Positions 55,743-64,000 of a stretch of 64,000 bases of DNA are shown one piece after another. The DNA comes from Orobanche coerulescens (taxonomy: Eukaryota; Streptophyta; Magnoliopsida; Lamiales; Orobanchaceae), in assembly GCA_033398695.1 (NCBI GenBank), contig JAWKAU010000040.1, positions 558,001-622,000 on the forward strand, written 5' to 3'. Numbering within the stretch: position 1 is the first letter of the stretch; every line of letters begins with the position of its first letter. Under the pieces are notes generated by a model. The model saw nothing but the letters and a program-made list of their open reading frames with translations, was not told where the DNA came from and did no database searches. The position numbers were made by a program, and so were the translations under genes.

Positions 55743-57098
55743 ATGTCTTCCACCTCCGCGTCGAAGAAATCCGCTGGCCAGCCGGCCAGACGCCTCATTC
55801 CGTCCCAGTCCGAGCCACAGCCGGTGGTGGAAGGTAGCCGCCGCGGTCAGAGACGCTCGATCCCGTCCCTGGATGGCGGCCCAAGCCTTTCGCTCGATCA
55901 GTTCCGAACCAAGGAACAGATCGAAGAAGCCATAGCCGTCCTACAGGAGCGACAGAGTTCTCTCGACGCGCCTCCCGCTATCACCCCCTCGGCCGTCCGC
56001 CGGAAGTCCAAGCGGAAACTCAAGGCGTTACTGGTCGAGCGATCGCCAGGAGGCTCTCGTCCGCAAGAAGAGGTGCTCGCCAGCCGGGGCACCTCTGTCT
56101 TCGATCGCCTGGGCAGTGACCCGTCTTGGCGACCGGGGCAATCCGGCCCCAGCTACGAGACGACGGAGTTTGAGTCCGTCACCAGGAGCTCGGCCTACCC
56201 GACTCCCAGAAGGTAGCCCAGCCGTCTGGCTCCCCCTCGCCAAATAGCCGAGGTTGACAGCAGTGGAGTCCGGATATCGGTACGCGATCGCCTCGGCTCT
56301 CGCTCCCAAAGCCGATCAGCAAGCGACCGAGCCACGGCGATGGCTGCGATGCAACGTCAGCTCGACGACATGAAGGCGCTACTGGAATCCAGGGCAGGCA
56401 CCATGAAGACGATCGCCGAGCCAAGCGATCCGCTCGCGATCGACATCGAGCTCGCTCCCGTGCAGCACAAGATCGCTCCCCCGCAAACACCTATGTACGA
56501 GGGGAGATCAGACCCCCAAATGCACCTGAGCAAGTTCAACATCTACATGACCGGGTGTGGGGCATCAGACGCGACCAGGTTTCGAATGTTCCCTATGACG
56601 CTTGACGACCTCGCCTACCGGTGGTGCACCTCATTGCCACCTCGATCCATTGGCTCCTTTAACCAGCTGGCGCACGTCTTCACGGAGTACTTCGCCACCA
56701 GGGTCGCCCGGCCAGAAGGTCCCCTTCGCATGATGCAAATCAAGCAGGGAGAAGAAGAGTCCGACTCAGACTACATCGACCGGGTAGACGTGATCATCCT
56801 CAACGGCGAGCCCGTAAGCGATGAGATCGCCCTCCACACGGTCCTAGCAGGATTCAATGGCTTTTCGCCTATGTTCAGGCATCTTACGAAGAGCCAACCC
56901 ACGACCTACGCGGCCTTCCGAGCAAGAGCCGCAGACTTTCTAGCCAGGCAAAGGCTTCTTCTTAGCCTAGGAGTAGCGCGATCGGCACCCGAGCGACGAT
57001 CTCCGGTCTTCCAGCCCGATCGCTATTATCAAGCTACACCAACAGAACTGGAGGACTCGCTCGCCATCTACAGTCCACCATTTAACATGATGGACTAA
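55743..57098 (+). pseudogene. gag: Gag of the Tat-like element, one in-frame TAG
   Basis: Frame open from ATG 55743 to TAA 57098, about 452 codons, except TAG at 56214-56216. The N-terminus is Ser/Arg/Pro-rich (MSSTSASKKSAGQPARRLIP). A helical stretch follows (MAAMQRQLDDMKALLES), then the Ty3 capsid domain: MHLSKFNIYMTGCGASDATR, FRMFPMTLDDLAYRWCTSLP, FNQLAHVFTEYFATRVARPE and QIKQGEEESDSDYIDRVDVI. No zinc knuckle follows. The single TAG is either a point mutation or a suppressible stop; the sequence cannot tell. Confidence 0.82.
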
Positions 57099-57821
57099 GG
57101 CTCGCGATCGCCTCCACCACACATCATAAAGCCATGGTCATGGTAGTCGATGGAACCGGCTGCTTCAGCCATGCAAGGTCCCTTTCGGCCGAGATCGCCC
57201 ACCCTTCGTTTAAATACGAGGTCGGCGTAGTCTGAGGGCTCTCCAAAATTAATCAGTGGACACGATCGCCCGCCCTCAAGGATCATCATCTAACTTGGTG
57301 AACCCGGACAAAGCGACACGTGCCACTACCCCCGTCTCAACGTACACCATCGAGGTTCGCCATCTCTATGGCGGGCCGAGGTGGAAGCAGAGCTAACAAG
57401 CCGCGGAGGTGGAGTTGATTCATCCGACGCTACCCCGCGCAAGGACTCCTCTAGACCAAGACCGCACGCCCTTCGTTTAAATACGAGGCGAGGCGCAGCC
57501 TAACAGAGGACCCTCATAATAAAGTGAGTCACGAGACACTCAATGTCTTCGCGCACCAAGACACGGTCATGGAGTCGGTCCATCGAACTCCACGACTGTG
57601 CACGGTTCCTCAGCGACGAAACAAACAAGTTTCTACGAGGGATCGGCCAAATGTTGTTTTTTGCAGGTACAAGACCGAAAGATAGCTATCCAATCGACCA
57701 TGATAGCCCAAGTCCGAATCCTAAGTCAGCTCAACAGGATCGCCCGTCCTCATCCTAAACGATCGTCAGCAAGAACCATCTCGCCCCATGTCTTCAACAT
57801 CGGAGCAAGCTGGGGGGCAAT
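57099..57821 (+). other. Noncoding 3' region of the Tat-like element
   Basis: No domain-bearing frame. CCCTTCGTTTAAATACGAGG occurs at 57202-57221 and 57469-57488. Ends in the purine tract before the 3' LTR. Confidence 0.75.
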
Positions 57822-58956
57822 TGTTGTGTCGAGAATTATACTCTCCGACCGGCGATCGGGTGACCTAGCCACTACCGAGCAGTCGAGGCAGAACTGCCGA
57901 CCAGCAACCAGGCGACCTAGCCTTATCCCCGCAGGCAAGATAAATCGGCCAACCGAAGGTCCCAGGACAAGTCCCAGTGCCGAGCGATCGACATGAAATA
58001 TGATCGTCTCTCGGTACTTGGCGACCGACTCCTGGCGACCGACTAGCGGACGATCATCTCTCGGCACTTGCCGACCAACCCTTGGTGGCCGATCGATGCC
58101 GACCCTCGGTGACCAGCTAGAGACGACCGCCTCATGCCGATCAGAGCCGATGGCCATCCAGTCGGCAAAGGCCGAGCCTCAGAACAGACACCACGTGCAG
58201 AGCCGAGACAAGATCCGCAATTCAGGGATCATTGACCATAGCCTGTCAGCACCCGTCCACCAGCCGACAAGCCCACCGAAAGTTGTCAGTAGGACCGCAT
58301 GTGACAGTGACCCCGAACGCGTGATGGCTCCTCATTGGACCGCACAGCTGGCTGCCACCCATTGCCATGTACTTTAGGCCGACAGCCCGTGTGATCGCCC
58401 CATTATAATATTGGCCGGAAGACGATCGCCCCATCATTATAATGGCCGGAAGACGATCGCCCGCCAGCACTCAAGGCTCCTCAGCCTCTATATATAGCAC
58501 GCAGCCTGCACTTGGAAAAGGGCCTGGCATTATCGCGATTTCAGCACACAGATCCGAAATTCTTGAGAACACACGGAAGTACTTCAATTCCCACGAGATT
58601 TCACACAGCACTTGGCTATCTCCAACTCTTGACAACAGCTATCTTTCGGTACTTACTTCTCTCGGCCTCTCTCATCAAGCAGACGATCGGCAGGGACGAA
58701 GAACACCGAGCTTCGCTCAAGAGCCGGATTAACAGAGTCTTTTTACACTCATTGTGTCTAGATTTCTCACATTAATACTTGTATCCACGAATATTTGTAT
58801 TAATAACATCTCGCGAGAGCATTCAAGCCCGGGCCTAACAAACCCGGCAAATCTTGTGTTTATTCATATTCTCTCGGAAATGCTCCCGCAAATTGTTGTT
58901 TGTTGTCCGTCTTCCAGCAGTAGTTAATCTTCGGATAAATATTTTGGGCAAAAACA
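57822..58956 (+). repeat. 3' LTR of the Tat-like element
   Basis: Starts TGTTGTGTCGAG and ends AAAAACA. Close to the 5' LTR, with scattered substitutions and short indels (for example around 57857-57870 and 58375). Confidence 0.9.
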
Positions 58957-59040
58957 GTATCGGAGCCCAAGGTCATCTCCTTGGGCGATTTCTTCAAAGA
59001 TTTTTTTTTTTTGTTCAAAACTATCTCTTGACTCTTGTTA

Positions 59041-59332
59041 TGGATTTCTCCGATCTTGATTTCTTGATGAAACTCCGTGATGCACTAAACGGCTTACCGG
59101 AGCAATGTATGCAAGAAAGACGCAGAGACGATGCCAACGATATTGATTTCTTGGCCAAATTCCGCAGCATACCGGAATTTCACGGAGATAGTAATCCAGA
59201 TGCGTGCATAGTTGGCTCAGTGCTTGTGACGAGCACTCGGACTTCAAGGCTGCCCCGATCAACCACCGCGTTTCGTTGGTGGCAAGGCGCCTCCGCGGTA
59301 GCGCCGCCGTCTGGTGGCAAAAACTGAAATAG
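59041..59332 (+). pseudogene. gag: Gag N-terminal remnant of the non-autonomous family C element
   Basis: Start MDFSDLDFLMKLRDALNGLP parallels MDLNDADFLAKLRDVLRDVP of the autonomous copies. IPEFHGDSNPDA parallels [13 protein letters not shown] frameshift between about 59200 and 59280 moves the capsid homology (AAVWWQKLK, then KIKDWQKFTKYFNRRFKPYH) into the frame that contains TAG 59330-59332 and continues as the next ORF. Confidence 0.7.
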
Positions 59333-61135
59333 TCCCGTTCACAACAACGTAAGCCAAAAATCAAAGATTGGCAAAAATTCACAAAATATTTCAATCGAAG
59401 GTTCAAACCATACCACCACTCGTTGTTCCCCCACCACCAGTCCTTCGACGCCCCGCCGCCGACATTCGATCAAAGGTTTTTCCCCATCAAGGAATTCCCA
59501 GCAGAGTCCTTTCTCGATGAAGATGATGTCCCTACTGTCATTTTTAATGAAGTAGACGAGACAGAGGTTTCAACGGCGGCATATAACGAAGAAGATGAGT
59601 TGAGCCGTATTTCCCTAATTGACGAACTTGGATCTTGGTATTTTGAGCATGGACCAATTGGTTGTGTTGGCCAATTTGACCAAGACGGACCAACTTATGT
59701 TAATGGTGAGGAACATGTTAGGGTCATGGAAACCGGGCCAGATTATGAAGGGCCACCAGTATTTGATACCGAACCAGTTGACGAAGAGGAGCCCATAATT
59801 GATTCCGTGTTTTCCATTTTTGATGGTGCACCCGACGTGAAATCATCAATACTTCCCATTTTTGATGTTGTGCCCAATGACGGTCCATATCTCGATAAAA
59901 GTTGTTTTGAAGATTTCCGTCCAATTAATGATGCAGACTACAATGATGTGTTTTCGGTTCTTGATATGGAGCAAGAAGATATTATGATTCCGGAACATCT
60001 ATATCTTGAGCCTTACCAAGATTTTGCATCCGAAGCAATTTTCTTCATTCTTGAAATATTGGTTCTTGATAAAGTCGACGACGAAGCATTTTTCCCAAGG
60101 CTTGAAGTGGCATCCGATGAAGAGCGACCTATTATTACTGTCATGCTTCCCATTTCAGATGTCCGGTTATGTGATGATTCATATCGTGATATCGGTATTA
60201 CCTCGCAGAATAATTATTATTATTTCATTAATAATGATAGTTATTTGTTTGGTGATTCCCGGAGATCCCATACTACTTATCATCTCAAGATTTTGGGCCA
60301 TGTACGGACTGCGGACATTTTCGAGATCAAATACATAGAGGCTTTAGTTAATTATCTTGATGACGAAGGAAGATCGGAATTGAGGACAATTCCCTTTAAA
60401 GGGGGAGGGGATGATACGGAATTGACTAGTCCAAATAAAGAAGACGAAGCAAGGATCAAAATAAACAGCCTTATGACGCGTCATGCACGTACGACAACAT
60501 TGTTAAGCGAGAAAACGGACACAAGCCGGAAAATGACACAACCTGCCGGAAAATGTCGTCGCCTGCCGGAAAATGTCGAGCCTGCCGGAAAATATCGCAC
60601 CTGCCGGAGCTGGCCGAGCACTGCCGACCGAACCCGGCCGTGTCGTCCGGCACGGACCGTGCCGAGATGTGCCAGATTAACCAAACTGACTGTCGGCCGA
60701 ACCCGACCATGTCGTCCAACACGGTCGAGTCACACTCTTGCGGATAACGAGATCTCGCTGTCCGACCAACCCGACCGTGCCAGGCGACACGGTCGAGTCC
60801 TGCCAAACGTCCTTGTCACGCCGCACGGTCGAGTCACTGTCGGTCCTTGTCGCGTCGCGTCCGTGCCTAGTCACTATCGGACGAGTCACTGTCGGACGAG
60901 TCGCTGTCGGACGTCTCTGTCGTGCCGCGACCGTGTCAGTCGGACACGGTCGAGTCACTGCCGACCAGATGCGCGCCGCGCCCGTGTCAAGCGACACGGC
61001 CCGTGTCCGGCAACCAACCAACTTTTTTTATTGCTGATTTTTGTGTGTTTTGTCTTCTCTTTTCCTTTCTTTACTCTTTTAGGGATTGTGTTCCCATGTT
61101 TTGTGATGTATGTTTCTTTTTCTTATTTTATTTGA
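59333..61135 (+). CDS. Acidic accessory ORF of the non-autonomous family C element
   Basis: About 600 codons open in one frame (first ATG 59423). It begins with capsid-like KPKIKDWQKFTKYFNRRFKP, then a long acidic region (SFLDEDDVPTVIFNEVDETE, DTEPVDEEEPIIDSVFS, DADYNDVFSVLDMEQED). The recurring domain lies at about 60030-60345: EAIFFILEI, DDEAFFPRLEVASDEE, DVRLCDDSYRDIGITSQ, NNYYYFINNDSYLFG and LKILGHVRTADIF. It ends NYLDDEGRSELRTIPFKGG at the purine tract. After the LTR start (60412) the frame stays open to 61135 in Arg-rich sequence. No enzyme motif and no known function. Position and fusion suggest a Gag-linked accessory polyprotein. Confidence 0.6.
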   Translation, partial: SRSQQRKPKIKDWQKFTKYFNRRFKPYHHSLFPHHQSFDAPPPTFDQRFFPIKEFPAESFLDEDDVPTVIFNEVDETEVSTAAYNEEDELSRISLIDELGSWYFEHGPIGCVGQFDQDGPTYVNGEEHVRVMETGPDYEGPPVFDTEPVDEEEPIIDSVFSIFDGAPDVKSSILPIFDVVPNDGPYLDKSCFEDFRPINDADYNDVFSVLDMEQEDIMIPEHLYLEPYQDFASEAIFFILEILVLDKVDDEAFFPRLEVASDEERPIITVMLPISDVRLCDDSYRDIGITSQNNYYYFINNDSYLFGDSRRSHTTYHLKILGHVRTADIFEIKYIEALVNYLDDEGRSELRTIPFKGGGDDTELTSPNKEDEARIKINSLMTRHARTTTLLSEKTDTSRKMTQPAGKCRRLPENVEPAGKYRTCRSWPSTADRTRPCRPARTVPRCARLTKLTVGRTRPCRPTRSSHTLADNEISLSDQPDRARRHGRVLPNVLVTPHGRVTVGPCRVASVPSHYRTSHCRTSRCRTSLSCRDRVSRTRSSHCRPDARRARVKRHGPCPATNQLFLLLIFVCFVFSFPFFTLLGIVFPCFVMYVSFSYFI

Positions 61136-61586
61136 TTTTTTTTGATTATTCAAAGATTTTGTAATCTTTGAATTATTTCCTTTAACTATTAGATAGACTT
61201 GAGGTTTGCTATATATAGCTTGTATAAGCATTGTAAGATGATAGAGTATTATGAATTTGAATGTGAAAGAATACACTTTGTGTTTCTATCCTTGGTAAAT
61301 GATTTTTACCGAAACTTGATTTTTATTCGACGCGTTTTCGAGTATTAATCCGATTGATTCTCAATAGGTCTTGGGAAGAAATCACCTTATCGAGTTATAG
61401 GTCTAATTCGATAAACCCTTGTTCTTGATCGTTCAAGTTTTCTTGTTCGGTTTTTCATTGTTATATTCGATATTATTCCCATAAAATACATCCAAAAACA
61501 CCCTACTCGTAAAAATCCTTCCGCTACAATATTCCTACATATTCTCCGAACGATACATATCCACTTCTCCGGGATAATTCGTATCA
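60412..61586 (+). repeat. Family C LTR, right copy
   Basis: Starts TGATACGGAATTG and ends GATAATTCGTATCA. Encodes KEDEARIKINSLMTRHARTT and LSEKTDTSRK. GC block 60530-61020. Followed by primer site TAAGTGGTATCGGG. Confidence 0.9.
61324..61414 (+). other. Three-hairpin LTR module, copy 17
   Basis: Long hairpin with one G-U pair, short hairpin with one U-G pair. Both loops TAGGTC. Confidence 0.8.
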
Positions 61587-61589
61587 TAA

Positions 61590-62132
61590 GTGGTATCGGG
61601 ATATTACGAGGCCATTTTCTTCATTCTTGAAATTGCATCCGGTGAGTTCAACCACGATGATAAAGGCTTTGCCTCTCAAAATAATTATCATTTTTATGTT
61701 AATCATGATAGTTATTTTGTCGGTTGCCCTTTGAAATATCCATTCGTTTATCACCTCAAAGTTCTGCGCCACACTCGAACGTCCGATATTTTTGGGCTTA
61801 TTATCTGTTTGGTGACTTTCTTTTATCCCTTTGGAGATGATATCAATGCCGATTCGAGGACGAATCGCTTTAAAGGGGGAGGGGATGATATGAAAGTCGA
61901 CGATGAAGCATTTTTCCCAAGGCTTGAAGTGGCATCCGATGAAGAGCGACCTATTATTACTATCGTGCTTCCCATTCCAGATGTCCGGTTATGTGATGAT
62001 TCATATCGTGATATCGGTATTACCTCGCAGAATAATTATTATTATTTCATTAATAATGATAGTTATTTGTTTGGTGATTCCCGGAGATCCCATACTACTT
62101 ATCGTCTCAAGATTTTAGGCCATGTACGCTGA
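61590..62132 (+). CDS. Accessory ORF with two domain copies (B and E)
   Basis: 180 codons just after a primer site. Copy B: YEAIFFILEIASGEF, GFASQNNYHFYVNHDSYFVG, YHLKVLRHTRTSDIFGL. Then FYPFGDDINADSRTNRFKGG, encoded by a purine tract (61872-61885). Copy E follows: MKVDDEAFFPRLEVASDEE, DVRLCDDSYRDIGITSQ, NNYYYFINNDSYLFG, TYRLKILGHVR. The frame ends where the family B LTR starts (62130). The join at TGATATGAAAG is the same boundary as at 52942. Function unknown. Confidence 0.6.
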   Translation: MVSGYYEAIFFILEIASGEFNHDDKGFASQNNYHFYVNHDSYFVGCPLKYPFVYHLKVLRHTRTSDIFGLIICLVTFFYPFGDDINADSRTNRFKGGGDDMKVDDEAFFPRLEVASDEERPIITIVLPIPDVRLCDDSYRDIGITSQNNYYYFINNDSYLFGDSRRSHTTYRLKILGHVR

Positions 62133-62428
62133 TACGATATCTAATATTCCAGTCGAAGAAGCTCCAATAAAAATTGACATCCACGACGATACAAATGCGC
62201 ATGGTCATGCATCATTATATTTGGGAGAAAAGAACACGCGGATTGGAGTTACGTTGTTAATCGGAACCGGAGTAACGTAAAACTCAACGACGGATCGGTC
62301 CAAAAGCATGAAGATCGGCCAAAACATGCTTGAAAGGGACCCTTTGTCTTCATATCTTTCACAAGATAAGTGAAGATCACCTCCTTCCCCACCTTATTTG
62401 AAAATCGGCCATATTCACCATCACCTAA

Positions 62429-62615
62429 GACTTTCATCAAGTCACCATCACCTAATAAAACCAAATTCACAATATTTTCTCCTTCCCCACAAAATCGGCC
62501 ATATTATACCTTGAGAAAGACTTTCATCAAGTCACCATCACCTAAGACTTTCATCAAGTCACCATCACCTAATAAAACCAAATTCACCATATTTTCTCCT
62601 TCCCCACAAAATCGA
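62429..62615 (+). repeat. Tandem duplication in the U3 of this family B LTR
   Basis: GACTTTCATCAAGTCACC plus ATCACCTA occurs at 62429, 62519 and 62545; the last two are directly adjacent 26-bp units. A following segment (AATAAAACCAAATTCAC to CCCACAAAATCG) is also duplicated, giving a larger unit of about 116 bp. The K LTRs lack this array. Confidence 0.8.
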
Positions 62616-62830
62616 TCCAAAGCATGAGATTTGAGGAAGATTGTCATCAAGTATTTCGGCCGATTGGAGTGTTGCTAGGAAGTTACGTTTTCTCGTTTTA
62701 TTGTACTTTCTTACGGTTAGAAACTACTATATATAGTAATGCTCGTTGTATTGTAAATCATCTTGAAAGTAATAAACATTGTATTTCTCTGAAATATACG
62801 TTGAACGAGTTCGACAAACTTTAGTTATTG

Positions 62831-62922
62831 TTTCGACGCGTCTCGAGATTTTAACTTGATCAATTCTCAATAGGTCTTGGGAAGAGATTACCTTTTATCG
62901 AGTTATAGGTCTAGTTCGATAA
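62831..62922 (+). other. Three-hairpin LTR module, copy 18
   Basis: Long arms TTATCGAGTTA and TAGTTCGATAA pair through one G-U and one U-G. Short hairpin TTCTCAA/TTGGGAA has one U-G. Loops TAGGTC. Confidence 0.82.
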
Positions 62923-63065
62923 AACACATCAAAACCCGTACGTCATACTACCTCACGGCCGAATCCCATTCAAATTCGGCCACCCTTAGTAATTTTCAAG
63001 TGTTACTTTGATACTTGTTAAACTTCCGTTGTATTTTATACGTATTACTTACGTAATTCGTATCA

Positions 63066-63083
63066 TAAGTGGTATCAGAGACA
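63066..63083 (+). other. Primer binding site, initiator tRNA-Met type
   Basis: TAAGTGGTATCAGAGAC follows the LTR end. TGGTATCAGAG is an exact match to the usual plant initiator-Met primer site over 11 bases. Confidence 0.85.
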
Positions 63084-63116
63084 TTTGTCTCACAGTTCTC
63101 GACATTACTCAAGAAG

Positions 63117-64000
63117 ATGGCTTTCACCGATGAAGAAGTAGCACAACTACGTGTCGTCCTTCGCGGCTTACCGGAGCCCAGAATCCATGCACGACGAGGA
63201 CATGACACCATGCATGCACCACGACATGCTGATGAATACAAGACCAAATGAACTTCCGGAGTTCATAGGCGGCACCGATCCCGAGGTTTATTTGGAGTGG
63301 GAAAGAAAAATTGAACGAATGTTTGAGTTCAAGGATCTCAATGACGAGGTACGTTGCAAGTACGCGATTCTCAAACTTGGAAAGGGAGCTTCCCTTTGGT
63401 TTGAGCGAATGAAGACACAAAGAATTCGTGCCGGAAAGGAGAAGATACGTTCGTGGGATTCCCTAAAAAGGAAACTACGAAAAAGATATGTCCCGGCTAC
63501 ACACAAGTTAAGCTTGTATCGAAAAATTTCTGACCTCACGCAAGGAAAGCTAAGTGTCGAGGAGTACATCGAGGAGTTTGACAACTTATCCTTGATGGGA
63601 GAACTGGAAGAAAGCGAAGAATTGCGGATGTCCCGTTTCCTACGAGGTTTGAACAAAAATATTGCTAATTCCGTGGAACTCTACCCCTATTCCGACTTTG
63701 ATACTTTATGCGGACTTTGCATAAAGTTGGAAAATCAAAACAAAACAAAACTCGCTAAACCCGAATTCCCACCTAAATACGGAAATACCAACTTTGGCGC
63801 GAGTTTTAGCTCGTTTCCAAAAACTGTCACCACAAGCCAACCCGTTACTACCATTCCAAAAACTCCTATCCCACCAAAAGAAACAAGCCTATCTAAAGTC
63901 CGGTGTTTTAAATGTCAAGGATTTGGACACTATCAAAGTGCCTGTCCAAATCGGAGAATTGTGACGTTACGAGAAGCCATAGCCGCCCGAGAAGAATTAC
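63117..64000 (+). pseudogene. gag: Gag of a family B element, continuing past the window
   Basis: Start [21 protein letters not shown] small lesion before ELPEFIGG produces TGA 63249-63251. From 63247 the other frame is open to the window end: [53 protein letters not shown], zinc knuckle [18 protein letters not shown] (about 63901-63955) and [15 protein letters not shown]. Very close to the K Gag. Confidence 0.87.

Larger units (their letters stand above)
54477..58956 (+). mobile_element. Tat-like gag-only LTR retrotransposon
   Basis: 4,480 bp: LTR 54477-55614, primer site TGGCGCTAGAGG, gag, 0.7 kb noncoding with purine tract CTGGGGGGCAA, LTR 57822-58956. Termini TGTTG (first copy mutated to TTTTG) and CAACA. 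It sits in the primer binding site of the family C element with a 5-bp duplication. No protease, RT or integrase, so it depends on enzymes supplied in trans. Confidence 0.88.
52942..61586 (+). mobile_element. Non-autonomous family C element in partial tandem, with a Tat-like insertion
   Basis: Order: end of an internal region (52942-53289), LTR 53290-54465, primer site, Tat-like element 54477-58956, internal region 58957-60411, LTR 60412-61586, and another primer site (TAAGTGGTATCGGG). Internal sequence lies on the outer side of both LTRs, so this is again a tandem. Only a gag start and an accessory ORF are present, with no protease, RT or integrase core. Confidence 0.82.
62130..63065 (+). 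repeat. Family B LTR (5' LTR of an element leaving the window)
   Basis: Starts TGATACGATATC and ends TAATTCGTATCA. Encodes PIKIDIHDDTNAHGHASLYL and NTRIGVTLLIGTGVT. TATATATAG near 62731. Hairpin module copy 18 near its end. More diverged from 35068-36024 than the two K LTRs are from each other. Confidence 0.9.

Noticed and set aside
62370..62627. A frame with repeated SPSPNKTKF motifs, looking like a repeat protein
   Set aside because: It is the translation of the tandem duplication in the family B LTR, not a conserved ORF.

Overview
The window looks like plant nuclear heterochromatin, probably from a eudicot. I found no host gene, tRNA, rRNA or CRISPR array. Almost every base belongs to retrotransposons nested in one another. 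Most are Ty3/Gypsy elements whose polyprotein resembles the centromeric CRM clade: zinc knuckle [15 protein letters not shown], protease core [11 protein letters not shown], integrase tail LRKERFPSKRKNKLMPRAEGP, and an ORF that runs into the 3' LTR. Their LTRs start TGATA and end TATCA, followed by an initiator-Met-type primer binding site. The density of CRM-like copies makes a centromeric or pericentromeric origin plausible, but that is inference.

I use working names for the LTR families. A: start TGATACGAAAC, about 1 kb. B: start TGATACGATATC, about 950 bp. C: start TGATACGGAATT or TGATACGAAATT, about 1.2 kb with a GC-rich block. D: start TGATACGGGATTG. E: start TGATACAAAC or TGATGAGAAAC, without the hairpin module. 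An Athila-like family (tRNA-Asp-type PBS), a Tat-like gag-only family and two L1-type LINE remnants complete the set.

Layout. 1-7147 is a family E element inserted in an Athila-like LTR (7148-8251). 8252-13104 holds minus-strand family A and C pieces. 13105-15452 holds a plus-strand RT scrap and a LINE ORF1 remnant. 15453-19668 is a chimera of two minus-strand elements joined by a deletion. 19669-22237 is a pile of LTR pieces inserted in one another. 21576-28946 is a minus-strand family A element split by a 5'-truncated LINE (12-bp target duplication). It was hit by a family E minus element (28947-28991 plus 50467-52673). That was hit by a family A plus element (28992-34207 plus 49802-50461, target duplication GATAT). 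That was hit by an Athila-like element (41223-45778 plus 49742-49801), which was hit by a family B tandem (34262-41222) and by a family C/D composite (45779-49736, target duplication TTATC). The right end holds a non-autonomous family C element (52942-61586), a Tat-like gag-only insertion in its PBS (54477-58956, target duplication GTATC), and a family B element running off the window.

Two items look least described. First, 18 LTR copies carry a roughly 90-nt module of three hairpins. The second and third present the same hexaloop TAGGTC, and their stems are kept by compensatory and G-U changes across families. Second, the non-autonomous family C and D elements carry, in place of most of gag-pol, an acidic ORF with a recurring domain I do not recognise. 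It ends in-frame in the normal polyprotein tail that crosses into the LTR.
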